Assembly (NCBI RefSeq): GCF_014639435.1
Contig: NZ_BMFZ01000006.1
Coordinates: 62,001-126,000, forward strand
Direction of reading: 5' to 3'
Length of the DNA stretch: 64,000 bases
From: Hafnia psychrotolerans
Lineage (GTDB): Bacteria > Pseudomonadota > Gammaproteobacteria > Enterobacterales > Enterobacteriaceae
The position numbers and the translations under genes are program-made. The notes under the pieces were generated by a model that saw nothing but the letters and a program-made list of their open reading frames with translations, was not told the origin of the DNA and did not search any database. Shown here piece by piece: positions 45,093 to 55,774 of the stretch (position 1 is the first letter of the stretch; each line of letters starts with the position of its first letter).

Positions 45093-45779
45093 ATGGAACT
45101 ACCCACACTCAAAGTCGAAAGGCTGTACCGCCAGATTTCAAACGTTCTGATTAACTGCATTAAGAATGGGCAGTTTGCGCCGGGTGAGATGATCCCGTCC
45201 GAACGTGACTTATCCAAACAGTTGGGCGTGAGCCGCTCGTCGATTCGAGAAGCGCTTATCGCGCTGGAAATCACCGGTTGGATTGAGATCCGTACCGGTA
45301 ATGGTGTGTATGTCAGTCACCCGTTGCCGCTGCAGCCCGTGGCACAAACGGAAGAAGAATTCAGTCTGGAATCGCTGGTCAGGGCGCGTCAGATTTATGA
45401 ATGCACCATGGCAGAATTAGCGGCGTTGAACGCAACGGAAGATCAACGTGAGAAACTGGCAGAGATTAACCGCGAACTGAGCCAGTTCAACATGAATAAC
45501 GATGCATTTCTGGAACAGGACCGTTGTTTTCATTTGATGATCAGCGAAATGACGGGAAATGAAGTCCTGCACGACATGATGGAGTACCTGTGGGACAAGC
45601 GAAACTCGCACCGTTTTGTCCGGTTGGAAAGCCATTACACCGACACGAATTTCGCCCGCGAAATGAACACAGACCATCAGGCTATCACCGACGCCATCCT
45701 GGCGAGGGATGCGCAGGGCGCAAGAACCGCGATGCAGGGACATCTGCAACATGTGTACGATCGGTTATTTAACGAATAA
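45093..45779 (+). CDS. GntR family regulator, FadR subfamily (UxuR/ExuR-like position)
   Basis: A 228-residue regulator. The N-terminal winged helix (residues about 8-75) has PSERDLSKQLGVSRSSIREAL, here spanning residues 35-55, followed by GVYVSHP. The C-terminal FCD all-helical domain (residues about 85-225) has the metal-binding style residues of this group (Asp in RQIYE/EQDRCFH, His in HLMISE and DHQAI). Its divergence from uxuA suggests that it senses a hexuronate or aldonate and represses uxuA. The length is a little short of UxuR (257 aa), so the name is left open. Confidence 0.88.
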   Translation: MELPTLKVERLYRQISNVLINCIKNGQFAPGEMIPSERDLSKQLGVSRSSIREALIALEITGWIEIRTGNGVYVSHPLPLQPVAQTEEEFSLESLVRARQIYECTMAELAALNATEDQREKLAEINRELSQFNMNNDAFLEQDRCFHLMISEMTGNEVLHDMMEYLWDKRNSHRFVRLESHYTDTNFAREMNTDHQAITDAILARDAQGARTAMQGHLQHVYDRLFNE

Positions 45780-45897
45780 AGGGCGCAGCACACCGTTTCG
45801 GCTTTAAATCGGGTAGAACGGCATCCCAAGATATCGTCTGCCTTGTCAGCGTTGAGCCAGGTGTTTTTTTCACAGAAAGAGGCAAGGTAAACAAAGC

Positions 45898-46644
45898 ATG
45901 ATCGCCATGAAATGGTTAACTCTCGGATTTGTCTGCGTTCTACTGCTGTCATTGGGTTACAGCTATGCGAAAGCCACGCAGCCACGTGCGGAACCTGCGG
46001 GTCAGAGCTGGTCGACCGCGCGCAGGGATTCAGCCGGTATCGCGCCGGATCCGCACAAGCTTAAAAGTATCGCCATCGTTCAGATTTATACTGCGCCTAC
46101 TTACGGTTGGCGCGGGCTGGTGGCGGTGCATCCGTGGATTATCTTCAAGCGCGAAGGGGAAACTCAGTTCACCCGCTATGATGTTATTAGCTGGGGCAGC
46201 ACAAATGTGGTTCGCCGCAACTACGCCATCCCGGACGGTTACTGGTTTGGTTCACAACCCACACTGCTGGTGGATCATCGTGGGGCGCAAGCTGAAATGA
46301 TGATTCCGCAGATAGAAGCGGCCATCAAAAATTACCCTTTCCCGCACACTTACCACGCATGGCCCGGGCCGAACAGTAATACGTTTATTGCACATATTGG
46401 TCGGGAAGTCCCTGATTTAAAATTGGACCTTCCGTCGAATGCGATTGGCAAAGATTACCGGGCCATCACTAATCCCATTGGTTTACCGCCTTCAGGCCGT
46501 GGCGTCCAGGTTTCTATTCTGGGCGTTCTGGGGATTACGTTAGGTATTGAAGAAGGGATTGAGGTGAATATTCTGGGACTTAATCTGGGAGTGGACATCA
46601 AGGATCCTGCGCTGCGGTTACCTTTTGTGGGGCGTGTCGGGTAA
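45898..46644 (+). CDS. DUF3750 domain protein, membrane-anchored
   Basis: A 248-residue protein with an N-terminal hydrophobic segment (about residues 4-24), then a mostly periplasmic DUF3750 domain containing VHPWIIFKRE, TRYDVISWG and PFPHTYHAWPGPNSNTFIAH. The His and Asn-rich motif in the last stretch is the conserved core of the family; no reaction is known to me. The start at 45898 has AAGG 10 nt upstream; ATG at 45907 is an alternative. It stands alone between the GntR gene and repeat element C. Confidence 0.82.
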   Translation: MIAMKWLTLGFVCVLLLSLGYSYAKATQPRAEPAGQSWSTARRDSAGIAPDPHKLKSIAIVQIYTAPTYGWRGLVAVHPWIIFKREGETQFTRYDVISWGSTNVVRRNYAIPDGYWFGSQPTLLVDHRGAQAEMMIPQIEAAIKNYPFPHTYHAWPGPNSNTFIAHIGREVPDLKLDLPSNAIGKDYRAITNPIGLPPSGRGVQVSILGVLGITLGIEEGIEVNILGLNLGVDIKDPALRLPFVGRVG

Positions 46645-46649
46645 GTTTT

Positions 46650-47292
46650 TTGGGTGGCAGCCCAAACCTGCTTTTAAATCTTTAAATTCAAATTCAAATT
46701 CAAATTCAAATTCAAATTCAAATTCAAGGTCGTGGGCGTCGGCCCACACCGACCAGAGGGCGGCCTGTCGCCGCCGCCCTCTGGACTCCCGGGCTCTTTC
46801 ATGAGGCTCCTCCAGCTGCGCCGGTCACAATGACCGTGTTTCAGTCGCCACGGTGACAGCCGCAAAATGCCGCCGCGTTGCGGTGCCTTCATTTCGGGTT
46901 CGGACCGGCTCGCAATAACCCCGCTCGCCGTTTCTCACCTCTCATTCAGCGCCATTTTTGAATGCGGCCGAAGCTTCTTTAAATTCAAAATTCAAAATTC
47001 AAAACCAACACGATATTTGCCTTTAAAAATGTCGAGGCCGCGTTCAAAACGACGTCGAGGGAGAGGCGCAAAACCGCGTGGGGGTTTGCGCGGGTTGAAG
47101 CCCGAACGGAGAGTACCGAGTAGCGGCGGAGTTTGCGGCTATAACAGAAATACCTGGAACACGGCCATTGTGACCCGCGCAGCTGCTGTTTTTAAAAGAG
47201 CCGGGGATTCTGAAGGGGCGCGGCGATAGGCGCCTCTTCAGGCCAGTTTGGGTGGCAACCCAAGGTCTTGAAGTTGAATTTAAAGATTAAAA
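46650..47292. repeat. Giant palindromic repeat element, copy C
   Basis: An intergenic element of about 640 bp between the convergent DUF3750 gene and nth. It starts with a TTGGG...CCCAA hairpin (about 46650-46665), then seven AAATTC repeats (46684-46725), the GTGGGC-GTCG-GCCCAC hairpin (46732-46747) and an AGAGGGCGGC/GCCGCCCTCT hairpin. The mirrored TTGGGTGGCAACCCAA hairpin is at 47248-47263; the centre is near 46998. Its left inner arm is not the type seen in copies A and B. It matches the reverse complement of the right arm of copy B (GGTTCGGACC, CGCAATA, TTTCTCACC blocks), so arms have been exchanged between copies. Confidence 0.85.
46684..46725. repeat. AAATTC hexamer microsatellite (7 copies)
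   Basis: Seven perfect head-to-tail AAATTC units form the left flank of element C. Copies A and B hold fewer and more degenerate units in the same place, and the right flanks hold complementary TTGAAC/TTGAAG runs, so unit number varies by slippage. Confidence 0.95.
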
Positions 47293-47323
47293 ATTTGCCT
47301 CAGCTTTCCCAAAGCCCAAAAAC

Positions 47324-47956
47324 TTAATCCACTTTTTCTTTAAACTCGCAGAGGTCCTCAATCAAACAGGACCCACACCGTGGCTTCCTCGCGATGCAGG
47401 TATAACGGCCATGTAAGATAAACCAATGATGGCAGTCGAGTTTGAACTCGGCGGGAACCACTTTCAGCAGTTTCTCTTCGACCTCTTCCACGGTTTTACC
47501 TGGGGCAAAGCGGGTGCGGTTGCAGACACGATAAATATGGGTGTCAACGGCAATGGTCGGCCAGCCGAAAGCAGTATTGAGCACCACGTTAGCGGTTTTA
47601 CGACCGACGCCGGGCAGGGCTTCGAGTGCAGCGCGGTCTTCCGGTACTTCGCTGTTATGTTTCTCTAACAGAATGCGGCACGTTTTGATCACGTTCTCGG
47701 CTTTGGCGTTAAACAGGCCGATGGTCTTAATGTACTCCTTCACGCCGTCTACCCCCAGATCAAGCATAGCCGCCGGGGTGTTAGCGACCGGATAGAGCTT
47801 CGCGGTGGCCTTGTTTACGCTGACATCGGTGGCTTGTGCGGAAAGTAACACGGCGATTAACAGTTCGAATGGCGTGGTGTAAACCAGCTCGGTGGTCGGA
47901 TGCGGGTTATTTTCCCGCAGACGGCTGAGTATGCTGATGCGCTTTTCTTTATTCAT
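47324..47956 (-). CDS. nth: Endonuclease III (Nth)
   Basis: A 210-residue DNA glycosylase/AP lyase (E. coli 211 aa). The helix-hairpin-helix [13 protein letters not shown] contains the catalytic Lys, and VDTHIYRV the catalytic Asp. The C-terminal [4Fe-4S] cluster ligands follow the pattern [17 protein letters not shown]. It removes oxidised pyrimidines. It overlaps rsxE by 4 bp and closes the rsx operon, as in E. coli. Confidence 0.98.
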   Translation of the reverse strand: MNKEKRISILSRLRENNPHPTTELVYTTPFELLIAVLLSAQATDVSVNKATAKLYPVANTPAAMLDLGVDGVKEYIKTIGLFNAKAENVIKTCRILLEKHNSEVPEDRAALEALPGVGRKTANVVLNTAFGWPTIAVDTHIYRVCNRTRFAPGKTVEEVEEKLLKVVPAEFKLDCHHWFILHGRYTCIARKPRCGSCLIEDLCEFKEKVD

Positions 47957-48660
47957 GAGGCGTTATCCGCGTTGCCCTTTGGCAGTGATTGCGACTGAAT
48001 CGCCGAAGCTCTTGCCGCCTGTTTGGCTTTCTGCCGCTCGTCGATCAGGTATTTCCCTGCTAACAACAAACCAAGGCCGATAAATGCCCCGGGCGGCAAC
48101 ATGGCCAACAGAAATGGGTTATCCAGGTGAATCACTTCCACACGCAACACTTTTGCCCAACTACCGAGCAGTAAATCAGCACCGTTAAACAGTACGCCGC
48201 TGCCAAGAATTTCACGCATCGAACCCAGTACGAACATGGCTGCCGTCGCACCGAGTCCCGTCATCATGCCGTCGAGCGCTGCCAGATGTACCGGACTACT
48301 GGACGCACAGGCTTCGGCCCGGCCAACAACAATACAGTTGGTCACAATCAGCGGAATGAATATTCCCAACGCCTGATAAAGACCAAAGGCGTAGGCGCTG
48401 ATCAACATCTGCACGGTACTGACCACTGACGCGATGATCAGCACGTAAATAGGGATACGAATTTCATGCGGAACCCAGCGGCGAAACGCAGAGATCATGG
48501 CGTTGGTGCAGATCAACACCAGCGTGGTTGCCAGTCCCAGACCGAGAGCATTGGTGGCTGTAGACGTCACCGCCAACAGCGGACAAAGACCCAGCAGCTG
48601 TACTAATGAGGAGTTATTGGTCCACAGACCCTGAACAATTATCTTTTTGGCTTCACTCAT
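47953..48660 (-). CDS. rsxE: Electron transport complex subunit RsxE
   Basis: A 235-residue membrane protein of the RsxE/RnfE family, with the conserved [18 protein letters not shown] and [14 protein letters not shown] segments that coordinate iron in Rnf complexes. The start at 48660 matches E. coli RsxE (MSE.K..IVQGLW) and is preferred to 48672. It overlaps rsxG by 8 bp and nth by 4 bp. With RsxA it forms the symmetrical membrane core that moves electrons across the inner membrane. The complex keeps SoxR reduced in E. coli. Confidence 0.97.
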   Translation of the reverse strand: MSEAKKIIVQGLWTNNSSLVQLLGLCPLLAVTSTATNALGLGLATTLVLICTNAMISAFRRWVPHEIRIPIYVLIIASVVSTVQMLISAYAFGLYQALGIFIPLIVTNCIVVGRAEACASSSPVHLAALDGMMTGLGATAAMFVLGSMREILGSGVLFNGADLLLGSWAKVLRVEVIHLDNPFLLAMLPPGAFIGLGLLLAGKYLIDERQKAKQAARASAIQSQSLPKGNADNAS

Positions 48661-49300
48661 CACGGGCTCCACATGGGGTGAGGTGGGAAAGCTGAGATGG
48701 CACTGTCTCGATAAATAACGCAGTGCGTTTCACAGAACGTACCACGGCACGTGGGGTGATCGTCGCACCGGTAAATTGGTCATACATCCCGCCGTCTTTT
48801 TTTACCGCCCAGCGAGTATCTGTGGGACCGTTAACAATCTTGCCAGCAAAACCTTTGATCCAGTCGGAGACACGCACTTCAATTTTGTCACCCAAGCCCG
48901 GCGTTTCATGTTGTTCCATTACGCGAGTGCCATAGACTTTGCCATGAAAATCTGCCGCCACCAACAGTTGAATAGCCCCGGCGTAGCCGTCAGGCGCGGT
49001 CGTTTCAATGACCGCTGCCACGGGGATACCGTCTTTACGCGCCAGATAGAGAGGGTGGATCATGGTGCTACCGAGCGCGGGGTCAGTGACGTTGTAACAT
49101 TCTTTTTGCATATCATTGTTATAGACATCCGACGGGATCACTTCGTCGAAAAGCTTCTTCTGCTGCAACAGCGCCTGATGTTCAATCGTTGGCTTGGTGA
49201 GCATGTTGACCACGGCGGTCATGCCGGTCATTAGCGCACCGAATACCGCCAGCGTTACGCCGTGGCGGCGCATGGTCTGTAAAATCTTGCCTTTTTCCAT
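48653..49300 (-). CDS. rsxG: Electron transport complex subunit RsxG
   Basis: A 215-residue protein with one N-terminal membrane helix (about residues 10-30) and a periplasmic FMN-binding domain. FMN is attached covalently to Thr in the SGAT-type motif; here the motif is [12 protein letters not shown] near residue 185, with Thr as expected. It sits 7 nt after rsxD and overlaps rsxE by 8 bp. Confidence 0.96.
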   Translation of the reverse strand: MEKGKILQTMRRHGVTLAVFGALMTGMTAVVNMLTKPTIEHQALLQQKKLFDEVIPSDVYNNDMQKECYNVTDPALGSTMIHPLYLARKDGIPVAAVIETTAPDGYAGAIQLLVAADFHGKVYGTRVMEQHETPGLGDKIEVRVSDWIKGFAGKIVNGPTDTRWAVKKDGGMYDQFTGATITPRAVVRSVKRTALFIETVPSQLSHLTPCGARDE

Positions 49301-49307
49301 GCTGTCC

Positions 49308-50360
49308 TCAGCGATGCCCGTAAACGCGCGGTTGGGTATAATGGTCGATCAACGGCACGGTGATATTTGCCAGTAATACGGCAAAAGCGATACCGTCAGG
49401 ATAACCGCCATAAGTGCGGATCAACCACGCCAGCAGGCCAATCAGTCCGCCGAAAATCAGACGGCCTTTGGGGGTTGTCGATGCCGTTACGGGGTCGGTG
49501 GCAATAAAGAAAGCCCCCAGCATGGTGGCACCCGAGAACAGGCCAATCATCGGCGGCGGATAAGCTTCCGGAGAGAGCCCCCAGGCCAGCGTAGCGCAGA
49601 ACGTCATCACCACTAATACGCTGACCGGAATATGCCAACTGATGATTTTTTTCGCCATCAGGAACAGGCCACCGACCAGAAAACCAAGGTTAATCCACTG
49701 CCAGCCAAGGCCCGCCAGCAATCCTGCAAACAGCGGTTCGGCCAGCACCTGATCGGCGCTATGGCCGGAACGCAACCCGGTTTTAAACGCATCCAGTGGG
49801 GTGGCTTGCGTCACACCATCCACATTCATTTGTAACTGATAGGCGGATAAATCCTGACTGTTATGGCCGGTAAATATGGTCATCAACGTATCAACCAAAC
49901 CAACATGGTGATGTTGCAGTGCATCCGGTGGCAGCCATGTTGTCATCTGTACCGGGAAGGAGATCAGCAGCACCACGTAACCCACCATTGCCGGATTAAA
50001 CGGGTTCTGGCCGAGGCCGCCATAGATCTGCTTAGCGATAACAATGGCAAATACCGTCCCGATCACCACTATCCACCATGGCGCGAGTGGCGGCAGACTG
50101 AGGCCCAGTAACACCGCCGTCAATAGCGCGGTGTTATCACTGAGGTGTTTTTTGACCGGCATTTTACGCAGTTGTAACACCGCACCTTCAGTCAGCAGGG
50201 CGATGACCATCGCCAGGGCTAACTGCACCAGCGTGCCATACCCAAAGAAGCGCACCTGCGCCAGCAGGCCGGGAATACAGGCCAGGATGACCATCAGCAT
50301 GATGGTGCTGGTGTTTTGCCGGTTATGTGTAAAAGGAGAACTCGCGATTCTGAAGGCCAT
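49308..50360 (-). CDS. rsxD: Electron transport complex subunit RsxD
   Basis: A 350-residue polytopic membrane protein of the NqrB/RnfD family (E. coli 352 aa) with about ten segments. The FMN-attachment motif is the D-x-x-S-x-A-T type region near [15 protein letters not shown] (about residues 180-194), in which the Thr of QATPL is the likely flavin site. Conserved [18 protein letters not shown] is also present. It lies directly after rsxC with no gap. Confidence 0.96.
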   Translation of the reverse strand: MAFRIASSPFTHNRQNTSTIMLMVILACIPGLLAQVRFFGYGTLVQLALAMVIALLTEGAVLQLRKMPVKKHLSDNTALLTAVLLGLSLPPLAPWWIVVIGTVFAIVIAKQIYGGLGQNPFNPAMVGYVVLLISFPVQMTTWLPPDALQHHHVGLVDTLMTIFTGHNSQDLSAYQLQMNVDGVTQATPLDAFKTGLRSGHSADQVLAEPLFAGLLAGLGWQWINLGFLVGGLFLMAKKIISWHIPVSVLVVMTFCATLAWGLSPEAYPPPMIGLFSGATMLGAFFIATDPVTASTTPKGRLIFGGLIGLLAWLIRTYGGYPDGIAFAVLLANITVPLIDHYTQPRVYGHR

Positions 50361-52361
50361 TTATTCCTCGTTCGACATTGTCTGGGCAGCCGCTTTTTTG
50401 GCCTTAACCCGGGCGATAGCCGCCGCCACAGCGGCTTTACGTGGATCGTTTTCTTGTTGTGTGGGTTCTGCTGCCACGTTCTCTGATGTTTCTTGTTGCG
50501 CGGCCGCCTTTTTGGCTTTAACCCGTGCGATCGCAGCAGCCACAGCGGCTTTACGCGGATCATCGGCGCAAGGTTCAACCGGTGACGGTGTCACAGACAC
50601 CGTGCTGTCAGTGGCTTCAACCACCACGCCGGACATCCCGGCTTTTTTGGCTTTCACTCTGGCGATAGCCGCATCCACAGCGGCTTTGCGGGCGCTGCCA
50701 TCGTCAGTCTGAGCGGATGTTGAGGGAATAGGCACCGGTTCCGCGGCTACCGGAATCTCCTGTGTTGCTGCCGCTTTTTTAGCTTTGGCGCGCGCAATCG
50801 CGGCAGCCAGTGCCGCCTGACGAGGATCGACCTCAGTGACGGACTGTTGCTTTTCTTCAGCGGTTGTTACTTTTTCAACCGGTGGCGTATTGAGCTTCAC
50901 CGCAGATTTCTGGTGCTTCTCTTCGCGAGCCTGTTTTTCCCGTGCCATGCGGGCCTGTTTGGCTTCAAAACGCGCTTTGGCCTCGGTAGCTTTAGCGGTT
51001 TCTAAATCCACGGCGCGGATCTCGGCCTTTTCCTGACGGTAATACTGTACCAGCGGAATATTACTCGGGCAGACGTAGGCGCAGGCACCGCATTCTATGC
51101 AGTCAAACAGATTATGATTGCGGGCTTTCTCGTGCTCCTGACCACGGCTAAACCAGTAAAGTTGTTGCGGCAGTAAACTCGCCGGGCAGGCATCCGCACA
51201 CAGGCTACAACGGATACAAGCTTCTTCCGGTTCCGGCGGGCTTATTTCACTTTCAGACGGGGCCAGCAGACAGTTGGATATTTTCACCACCGGCACGTCA
51301 AGGGATGGCAGGGTGAAGCCCATCAGAGGTCCGCCCATGATCACCATCTTCTGCGTACCCTGTGGGCGCAGCGCGCCTTCTACCATCAGGTCGGCAATGG
51401 GTGTGCCGAGACGCGCCCAGACGTTACCCGGTTTTTCCATTGCTTCGCCGGTCAGTGTAACGACGCGTTCAATCAGGGGTTCGCCATCGATAATCGCGCG
51501 TTTAATGGCAAATACCGTCCCGACGTTTTGCATTAATACGCCGATGTGCGACGAGTGCTGCCCTTTGGGGACTTCGAGGCCGGTCAGTATTTTGGTCAAC
51601 TGCTTGGCACCGCCGGAAGGGTATTTGGTCGGTACCACGCGAAGTTCGATAGCCACACCGTCAGTTTGCTCGGCTTTAATGGCTTTTTTCAGCGCACTGA
51701 TGGCGGCAGGTTTATTGTCTTCGATGCCGATGATCACTCGCTCAGGTTTCAGCATATGGCAAAGAATACGGGTGCCTTCCAGGATTTCCCCGGCATGTTC
51801 CTGCATCAACCTATCATCGGCGGTGATGTAGGGTTCACATTCTGCGGCATTGAGGATCAGTGTGCGGGTAGAGGTCAGCCCGCCCTGCAGTTTGCTGGCG
51901 GTCGGGAAACCTGCGCCACCCAGCCCGGCAATCCCGGCCTGATGAATAAGTGCATTGATTTGAGCAGCATCGAGCTGATGGAAATCAGTGACAATGTCAC
52001 GTTCAATCCAGCGGTCTTCACCATCGGCACGAATTAGAATGCATCTCTCTTTCAGCCCGGACGGATGCGCGGTGATATGCGGCTCAATCGCGGTGACCAC
52101 GCCTGAGGTCGGCGCATGAACAGGTACAGTGCGGCCACGGCCAGTGGTTAGCGGTTGTCCTTTTAATACCCGATCACCGGTTTTTACACACAGCTCACCT
52201 TCGGGGCCAAGATGCTGTTGAAGAGGGATGATAAAGCGCTCAGATAACGGTGCACGGCGCAGCGGCACGTGGCTGGATTGGGCCTTCATTTCCGGCGGAT
52301 GAATACCGCCGTTGAAGTCCCACAGCTTGTCTTTTTTGAGCGCGGAAAACATAGTAAACAT
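50361..52361 (-). CDS. rsxC: Electron transport complex subunit RsxC
   Basis: A 666-residue NADH- and FMN-binding subunit. The N-terminal part (to about 440) has [10 protein letters not shown] and [14 protein letters not shown] stretches and two ferredoxin clusters, [12 protein letters not shown] and [12 protein letters not shown]. The C-terminal tail is a charged, Ala/Lys-rich coiled-coil-like region with four repeats of [18 protein letters not shown] type (genomic positions about 50772-50828, 50638-50700, 50500-50562, 50390-50449). E. coli RsxC (740 aa) has more of these repeats, so copy number varies. The start at 52361 is preferred to 52382 because GGA lies 5 nt upstream and the N-terminus aligns with E. 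coli. Confidence 0.96.
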   Translation of the reverse strand: MFTMFSALKKDKLWDFNGGIHPPEMKAQSSHVPLRRAPLSERFIIPLQQHLGPEGELCVKTGDRVLKGQPLTTGRGRTVPVHAPTSGVVTAIEPHITAHPSGLKERCILIRADGEDRWIERDIVTDFHQLDAAQINALIHQAGIAGLGGAGFPTASKLQGGLTSTRTLILNAAECEPYITADDRLMQEHAGEILEGTRILCHMLKPERVIIGIEDNKPAAISALKKAIKAEQTDGVAIELRVVPTKYPSGGAKQLTKILTGLEVPKGQHSSHIGVLMQNVGTVFAIKRAIIDGEPLIERVVTLTGEAMEKPGNVWARLGTPIADLMVEGALRPQGTQKMVIMGGPLMGFTLPSLDVPVVKISNCLLAPSESEISPPEPEEACIRCSLCADACPASLLPQQLYWFSRGQEHEKARNHNLFDCIECGACAYVCPSNIPLVQYYRQEKAEIRAVDLETAKATEAKARFEAKQARMAREKQAREEKHQKSAVKLNTPPVEKVTTAEEKQQSVTEVDPRQAALAAAIARAKAKKAAATQEIPVAAEPVPIPSTSAQTDDGSARKAAVDAAIARVKAKKAGMSGVVVEATDSTVSVTPSPVEPCADDPRKAAVAAAIARVKAKKAAAQQETSENVAAEPTQQENDPRKAAVAAAIARVKAKKAAAQTMSNEE

Positions 52362-52371
52362 GGTATTCCGC

Positions 52372-52938
52372 TTACTCCGCATGAATGACGTGCACTGGAA
52401 TGGACTTCATATCCCACTTCCAGTTTGCGGTGGTGGTTTTAATTGGCAGCATTTCAATACAGTCGGTTGGACAGGGCGCGATGCACAGGTCACAGCCGGT
52501 ACATAAATCGGTGATCACTGTGTGGACCGCGCGGGTCGCGCCCACGATGGCGTCAACCGGGCAGGCCTGAATGCACTTGGTACAGCCGATGCAGTTACTC
52601 TCGTCGATGTAAGCCACGGTGCGGACAGGTTCGGCAGCAACAGCGCCATCATCCAACGGTTGCGGCTCAACGTTGAGCAGCGCGGCGAGCTTCAGCATTA
52701 CAGCTTCGCCACCGGGCACACATTTATTGATACTGTCGCCATTCGCGACCGCTTCAGCATAAGGTTTACAGCCTGGATAGCCGCATTGTGCGCACTGACT
52801 TTGTGGCAGGACATCGTCAATTTGATCCACCACAGGATTGCCTTCAACGGCAAAACGGCGCGATGCATAACCCAGCAATAGCCCAAACAGCAGTGCCAAT
52901 ATGGTCAGCGCGCCAATCGCAACCCACAATTCAAACAT
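52372..52938 (-). CDS. rsxB: Electron transport complex subunit RsxB
   Basis: A 188-residue iron-sulfur subunit (E. coli 192 aa). One N-terminal membrane helix is followed by CAQCGYPGC and two ferredoxin clusters, [12 protein letters not shown] and [12 protein letters not shown]. It passes electrons between RsxC and the membrane core. It overlaps rsxA by 1 bp and precedes rsxC by 10 nt. Confidence 0.97.
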   Translation of the reverse strand: MFELWVAIGALTILALLFGLLLGYASRRFAVEGNPVVDQIDDVLPQSQCAQCGYPGCKPYAEAVANGDSINKCVPGGEAVMLKLAALLNVEPQPLDDGAVAAEPVRTVAYIDESNCIGCTKCIQACPVDAIVGATRAVHTVITDLCTGCDLCIAPCPTDCIEMLPIKTTTANWKWDMKSIPVHVIHAE

Positions 52939-53519
52939 TAAAATTTCACCAGACCGGTAAAGCCCATAAAGGCCAGTGACATCAGGCCTGCCGTGACCAG
53001 TGCAATCGACGAACCTTTGAATGGCGCAGGGACATCAGCTACCACCAGGCGTTCGCGGATAGCAGCAAACAACACCATCACCAGCGAGAAGCCGAGCGAT
53101 GCGGCAAAGCCATACAGCGCCGACTGCATGAAATTATGAGCCTGATTAATGTTCAGTAGAGCAACGCCAAGCACTGCGCAGTTGGTCGTGATTAATGGCA
53201 AGAAAATACCGAGCAGGCGGTAAAGCGGTGGGCTGGTTTTGCGGACCACCATTTCGGTGAACTGGACCACCACAGCGATCACCAGAATAAAAGCCATGGT
53301 GCGCAGGTAAACCAGATCCAGCGGCATCAGCACAAAGGTGTTGACAATCCACGAGCAGATACTCGACAACGTGATGACGAATGTTGTGGCTAATCCCATG
53401 CCAATGGCGGATTCGAGTTTTTTGGAGACGCCCATAAACGGGCATAAACCGAGAAACTTAACCAAAACAAAGTTGTTCACCAGCACGGTGCCGACAAACA
53501 GTAACAGGTATGAAGTCAT
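52938..53519 (-). CDS. rsxA: Electron transport complex subunit RsxA
   Basis: A 193-residue membrane protein, the same length as E. coli RsxA, with six helices and the conserved [13 protein letters not shown] and [15 protein letters not shown] segments that match its partner RsxE. The start at 53519 (MTSYLLL) follows the E. coli start; the longer frame to 53585 is not supported. First gene of the rsxABCDGE-nth operon. Confidence 0.97.
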   Translation of the reverse strand: MTSYLLLFVGTVLVNNFVLVKFLGLCPFMGVSKKLESAIGMGLATTFVITLSSICSWIVNTFVLMPLDLVYLRTMAFILVIAVVVQFTEMVVRKTSPPLYRLLGIFLPLITTNCAVLGVALLNINQAHNFMQSALYGFAASLGFSLVMVLFAAIRERLVVADVPAPFKGSSIALVTAGLMSLAFMGFTGLVKF

Positions 53520-53632
53520 GACATTGCCTGAAGCTAACTGAAAATAGATCGGTGCCTGACCGCGCAGGTCAAACACCATAACCACTTATTATCTGAAATA
53601 AGCGTCCCCGGGACAACGGGGTAACCGCAAGG

Positions 53633-54088
53633 TTATTCGGTAAACGTCTCTTTCACCCGGCGTGAGCGTTTGAAATAAGGCACCAGCAGGGCGGCGGCCA
53701 GCAAGGCTAATAGTAAATTACGGACTGCCATGTCGTCGTTAATCGGCGAGAAAGCGAAAGCTTTAACCGCCAGCAGCACGGTACAGAGCAGCCAGATGAT
53801 AAACATTTTCGGCACATGTCGGGTGCACTTGCAAAACTGCCACAGCAGCGCCACGCTAAACGCACCCATCGCTAAGGTGGTGACAACCGAGAAATACCAT
53901 TGAAGGGTGAACGCTTGCGAATTGGTCAACAGATATTCCCGCGATTCCGGCACCAACAGCGCCATCGAGAAGAGCACCAGCATCAGCGCGACGCTCATCA
54001 GCGTAACAATCAAGTACGCCAGCGGAGCCAGCAGCCAGCCGCCAATGCGCTTTTTGCTCTTTTCCTTGGTGATCGGTTGTTGAGACAT
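53633..54088 (-). CDS. ydgK: Inner membrane protein YdgK (DUF2569)
   Basis: A 151-residue protein with four hydrophobic segments and the DUF2569 start pattern KRIGGWLLAPLAYL. In E. coli ydgK lies just upstream of rsxA, as here, which supports the name. Its role is unknown. The gene is on the same strand as rsx, with a 113-bp gap to rsxA that should contain the rsx promoter. Confidence 0.88.
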   Translation of the reverse strand: MSQQPITKEKSKKRIGGWLLAPLAYLIVTLMSVALMLVLFSMALLVPESREYLLTNSQAFTLQWYFSVVTTLAMGAFSVALLWQFCKCTRHVPKMFIIWLLCTVLLAVKAFAFSPINDDMAVRNLLLALLAAALLVPYFKRSRRVKETFTE

Positions 54089-54239
54089 AGTCAGCCTTCT
54101 GTTCGGTGCAAAATGATTGCAGGTATCGCTTATTCAATCAGGAAACCTATCTTATAAGGCGCAGAAGTTTACCCTGAGATGCTTAATGGCTCTATCGTAT
54201 TTATGTGATCCAGTCTGTTTCGAGCCAAAGCCCAAGATC

Positions 54240-55604
54240 TTAGTGCAGCGGAATAAATACCTCGGTGGCAATCACTACCACGATAAGCCCCACCAACACC
54301 GGAACGGAGGTCCGTTTAACCAGGTCGAACGGGGAGATTTTTGCCATACCCGCCACGGCGACAATGACGCCAGAGACCGGGGAGATGGTACGGCCCAGGT
54401 TAGAGGCCTGAAGCATTGGAATCACCAGATATTCCGGGTTAATGCCCATTTTGGTCGCCAGCTTAGGGATCAGCTCGACGAAAGCGTAAAACGAAGCATT
54501 GCCGGAACCGGTGGTCATGGCAGCCAGCACGGTGATGGTTACCAGCACCAACATCATCACGATGCTGCCAGAGCCGACACTTTGTGCCAGACCAATCAGG
54601 CTGCTGATAAACCCTATCGTACTCAGCCCTTGTGCGAAAACGCCTGCCGCGACTAACAACATCACCACGTTAGCGAAGGCATCCGCCATGCCACGGTAAG
54701 CCACATCCAAACCGGCAAACACCGCTTTGCCGTTGCGGTTGCGTACAGTTTCGACGATGGCGGTAAAGAACATACAGATCACTAAAATAGTAATGATATG
54801 CAGATTTGGCCCCCATTTGCCGTCAAAGACCAGCACGCCAATAATGGGAGTAAACGGCAGGATGGCGTAAAACCACGGCGCATTGGTTTCAACCGGTGTC
54901 GTTTCGGTTTTTTCAATGACAGGTGCATTGCCCACTTCACGCTTATCAAGATAACGCTGCCAGAAGAAGTGTGCGACGGCCATCGAGACAATGGCGGCGA
55001 TGGAAATCGGCAAGGTGGATTTGAAGGCGAAATCCACCAGGGACATATTAGAAGCCTGTGCGGCCAGCACAACGTCACCCGAGGTTGGTGACAAGATTAT
55101 CGCTGCCGGAGAGGCGCAGATCGCGGCAGCGGCACCGCGACTGATACCGACATTGATCATAATCGGGAACAAGGTGGCCATCAGCAATACACCCAGACCG
55201 GTGGCAGAAGAGACGGCCAGTGACATCAGGCAGGCCAGAATATAGGCGGCAACCATTAGTACATAAGGGGAGTTGATCATCTGCAACGGGCGTGAAGCCA
55301 GGCGCACTACCACATCGTTAGCACCGATGTGGGTCATGTAAGCAGCGAAACCGCATAGCATCATGATCATCATCCCGAGATCACCACCGCGGCTCATCAG
55401 CAGAATTTTCACATACTCGACGATATCCGTAACATTCCAGCCGGTCGATTTTGTTCCTTCGGGTAATACGCTATGCCCCATCAAGGCGCTAATGATCAGC
55501 AATAGCAAACCACCAACCATCAATACGCCGGTCGGCGAATAACCTTTAATGATGTAGCGGCCGACAGCCACCGTTACCACGAGTCCTATCAGTAAATCCC
55601 ACAT
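54240..55604 (-). CDS. dcuC: Anaerobic C4-dicarboxylate carrier DcuC
   Basis: A 454-residue transporter (E. coli 461 aa) with about twelve membrane segments and long identical stretches to E. coli DcuC, such as DIVEYVKILLMSRGGDLGM and AICASPAAIILSPTSGDVVL. It exports succinate or exchanges C4-dicarboxylates in anaerobic growth, which suits a genome with nitrate respiration genes nearby. The ribosome site is only moderate (GGGG about 9 nt upstream). It is transcribed away from the araA 3' end with a 233-bp gap. Confidence 0.95.
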   Translation of the reverse strand: MWDLLIGLVVTVAVGRYIIKGYSPTGVLMVGGLLLLIISALMGHSVLPEGTKSTGWNVTDIVEYVKILLMSRGGDLGMMIMMLCGFAAYMTHIGANDVVVRLASRPLQMINSPYVLMVAAYILACLMSLAVSSATGLGVLLMATLFPIMINVGISRGAAAAICASPAAIILSPTSGDVVLAAQASNMSLVDFAFKSTLPISIAAIVSMAVAHFFWQRYLDKREVGNAPVIEKTETTPVETNAPWFYAILPFTPIIGVLVFDGKWGPNLHIITILVICMFFTAIVETVRNRNGKAVFAGLDVAYRGMADAFANVVMLLVAAGVFAQGLSTIGFISSLIGLAQSVGSGSIVMMLVLVTITVLAAMTTGSGNASFYAFVELIPKLATKMGINPEYLVIPMLQASNLGRTISPVSGVIVAVAGMAKISPFDLVKRTSVPVLVGLIVVVIATEVFIPLH

Positions 55605-55774
55605 CGTTTTACGCCCCAGAAATGCTAAAGAAATATAAAGGCGGCACTTTGCCCAATGTCATGGGCAAGCGTCAATGACGGTTATCAATGAATGGTTGGT
55701 GAAGTATTTATAGCAGGGATAAATGTGAAGTGACGCGGTTTACCTTGCGGTGTAGTGCGGTTTTGACGTTGACG

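Noticed and set aside
46684-46725. CRISPR array
   Set aside because: The repeats are direct 6-bp units without spacers, and no cas genes are present.
46674-46892. Minus-strand open frame with a run of alternating Leu-Asn at its C-terminus
   Set aside because: The Leu-Asn run is the translation of the AAATTC microsatellite; it is not a protein feature.
55605-55774. FNR site upstream of dcuC
   Set aside because: Only a half-site (TTGAT) with a poor second half is seen on the minus strand, too weak to list although FNR control would be expected.
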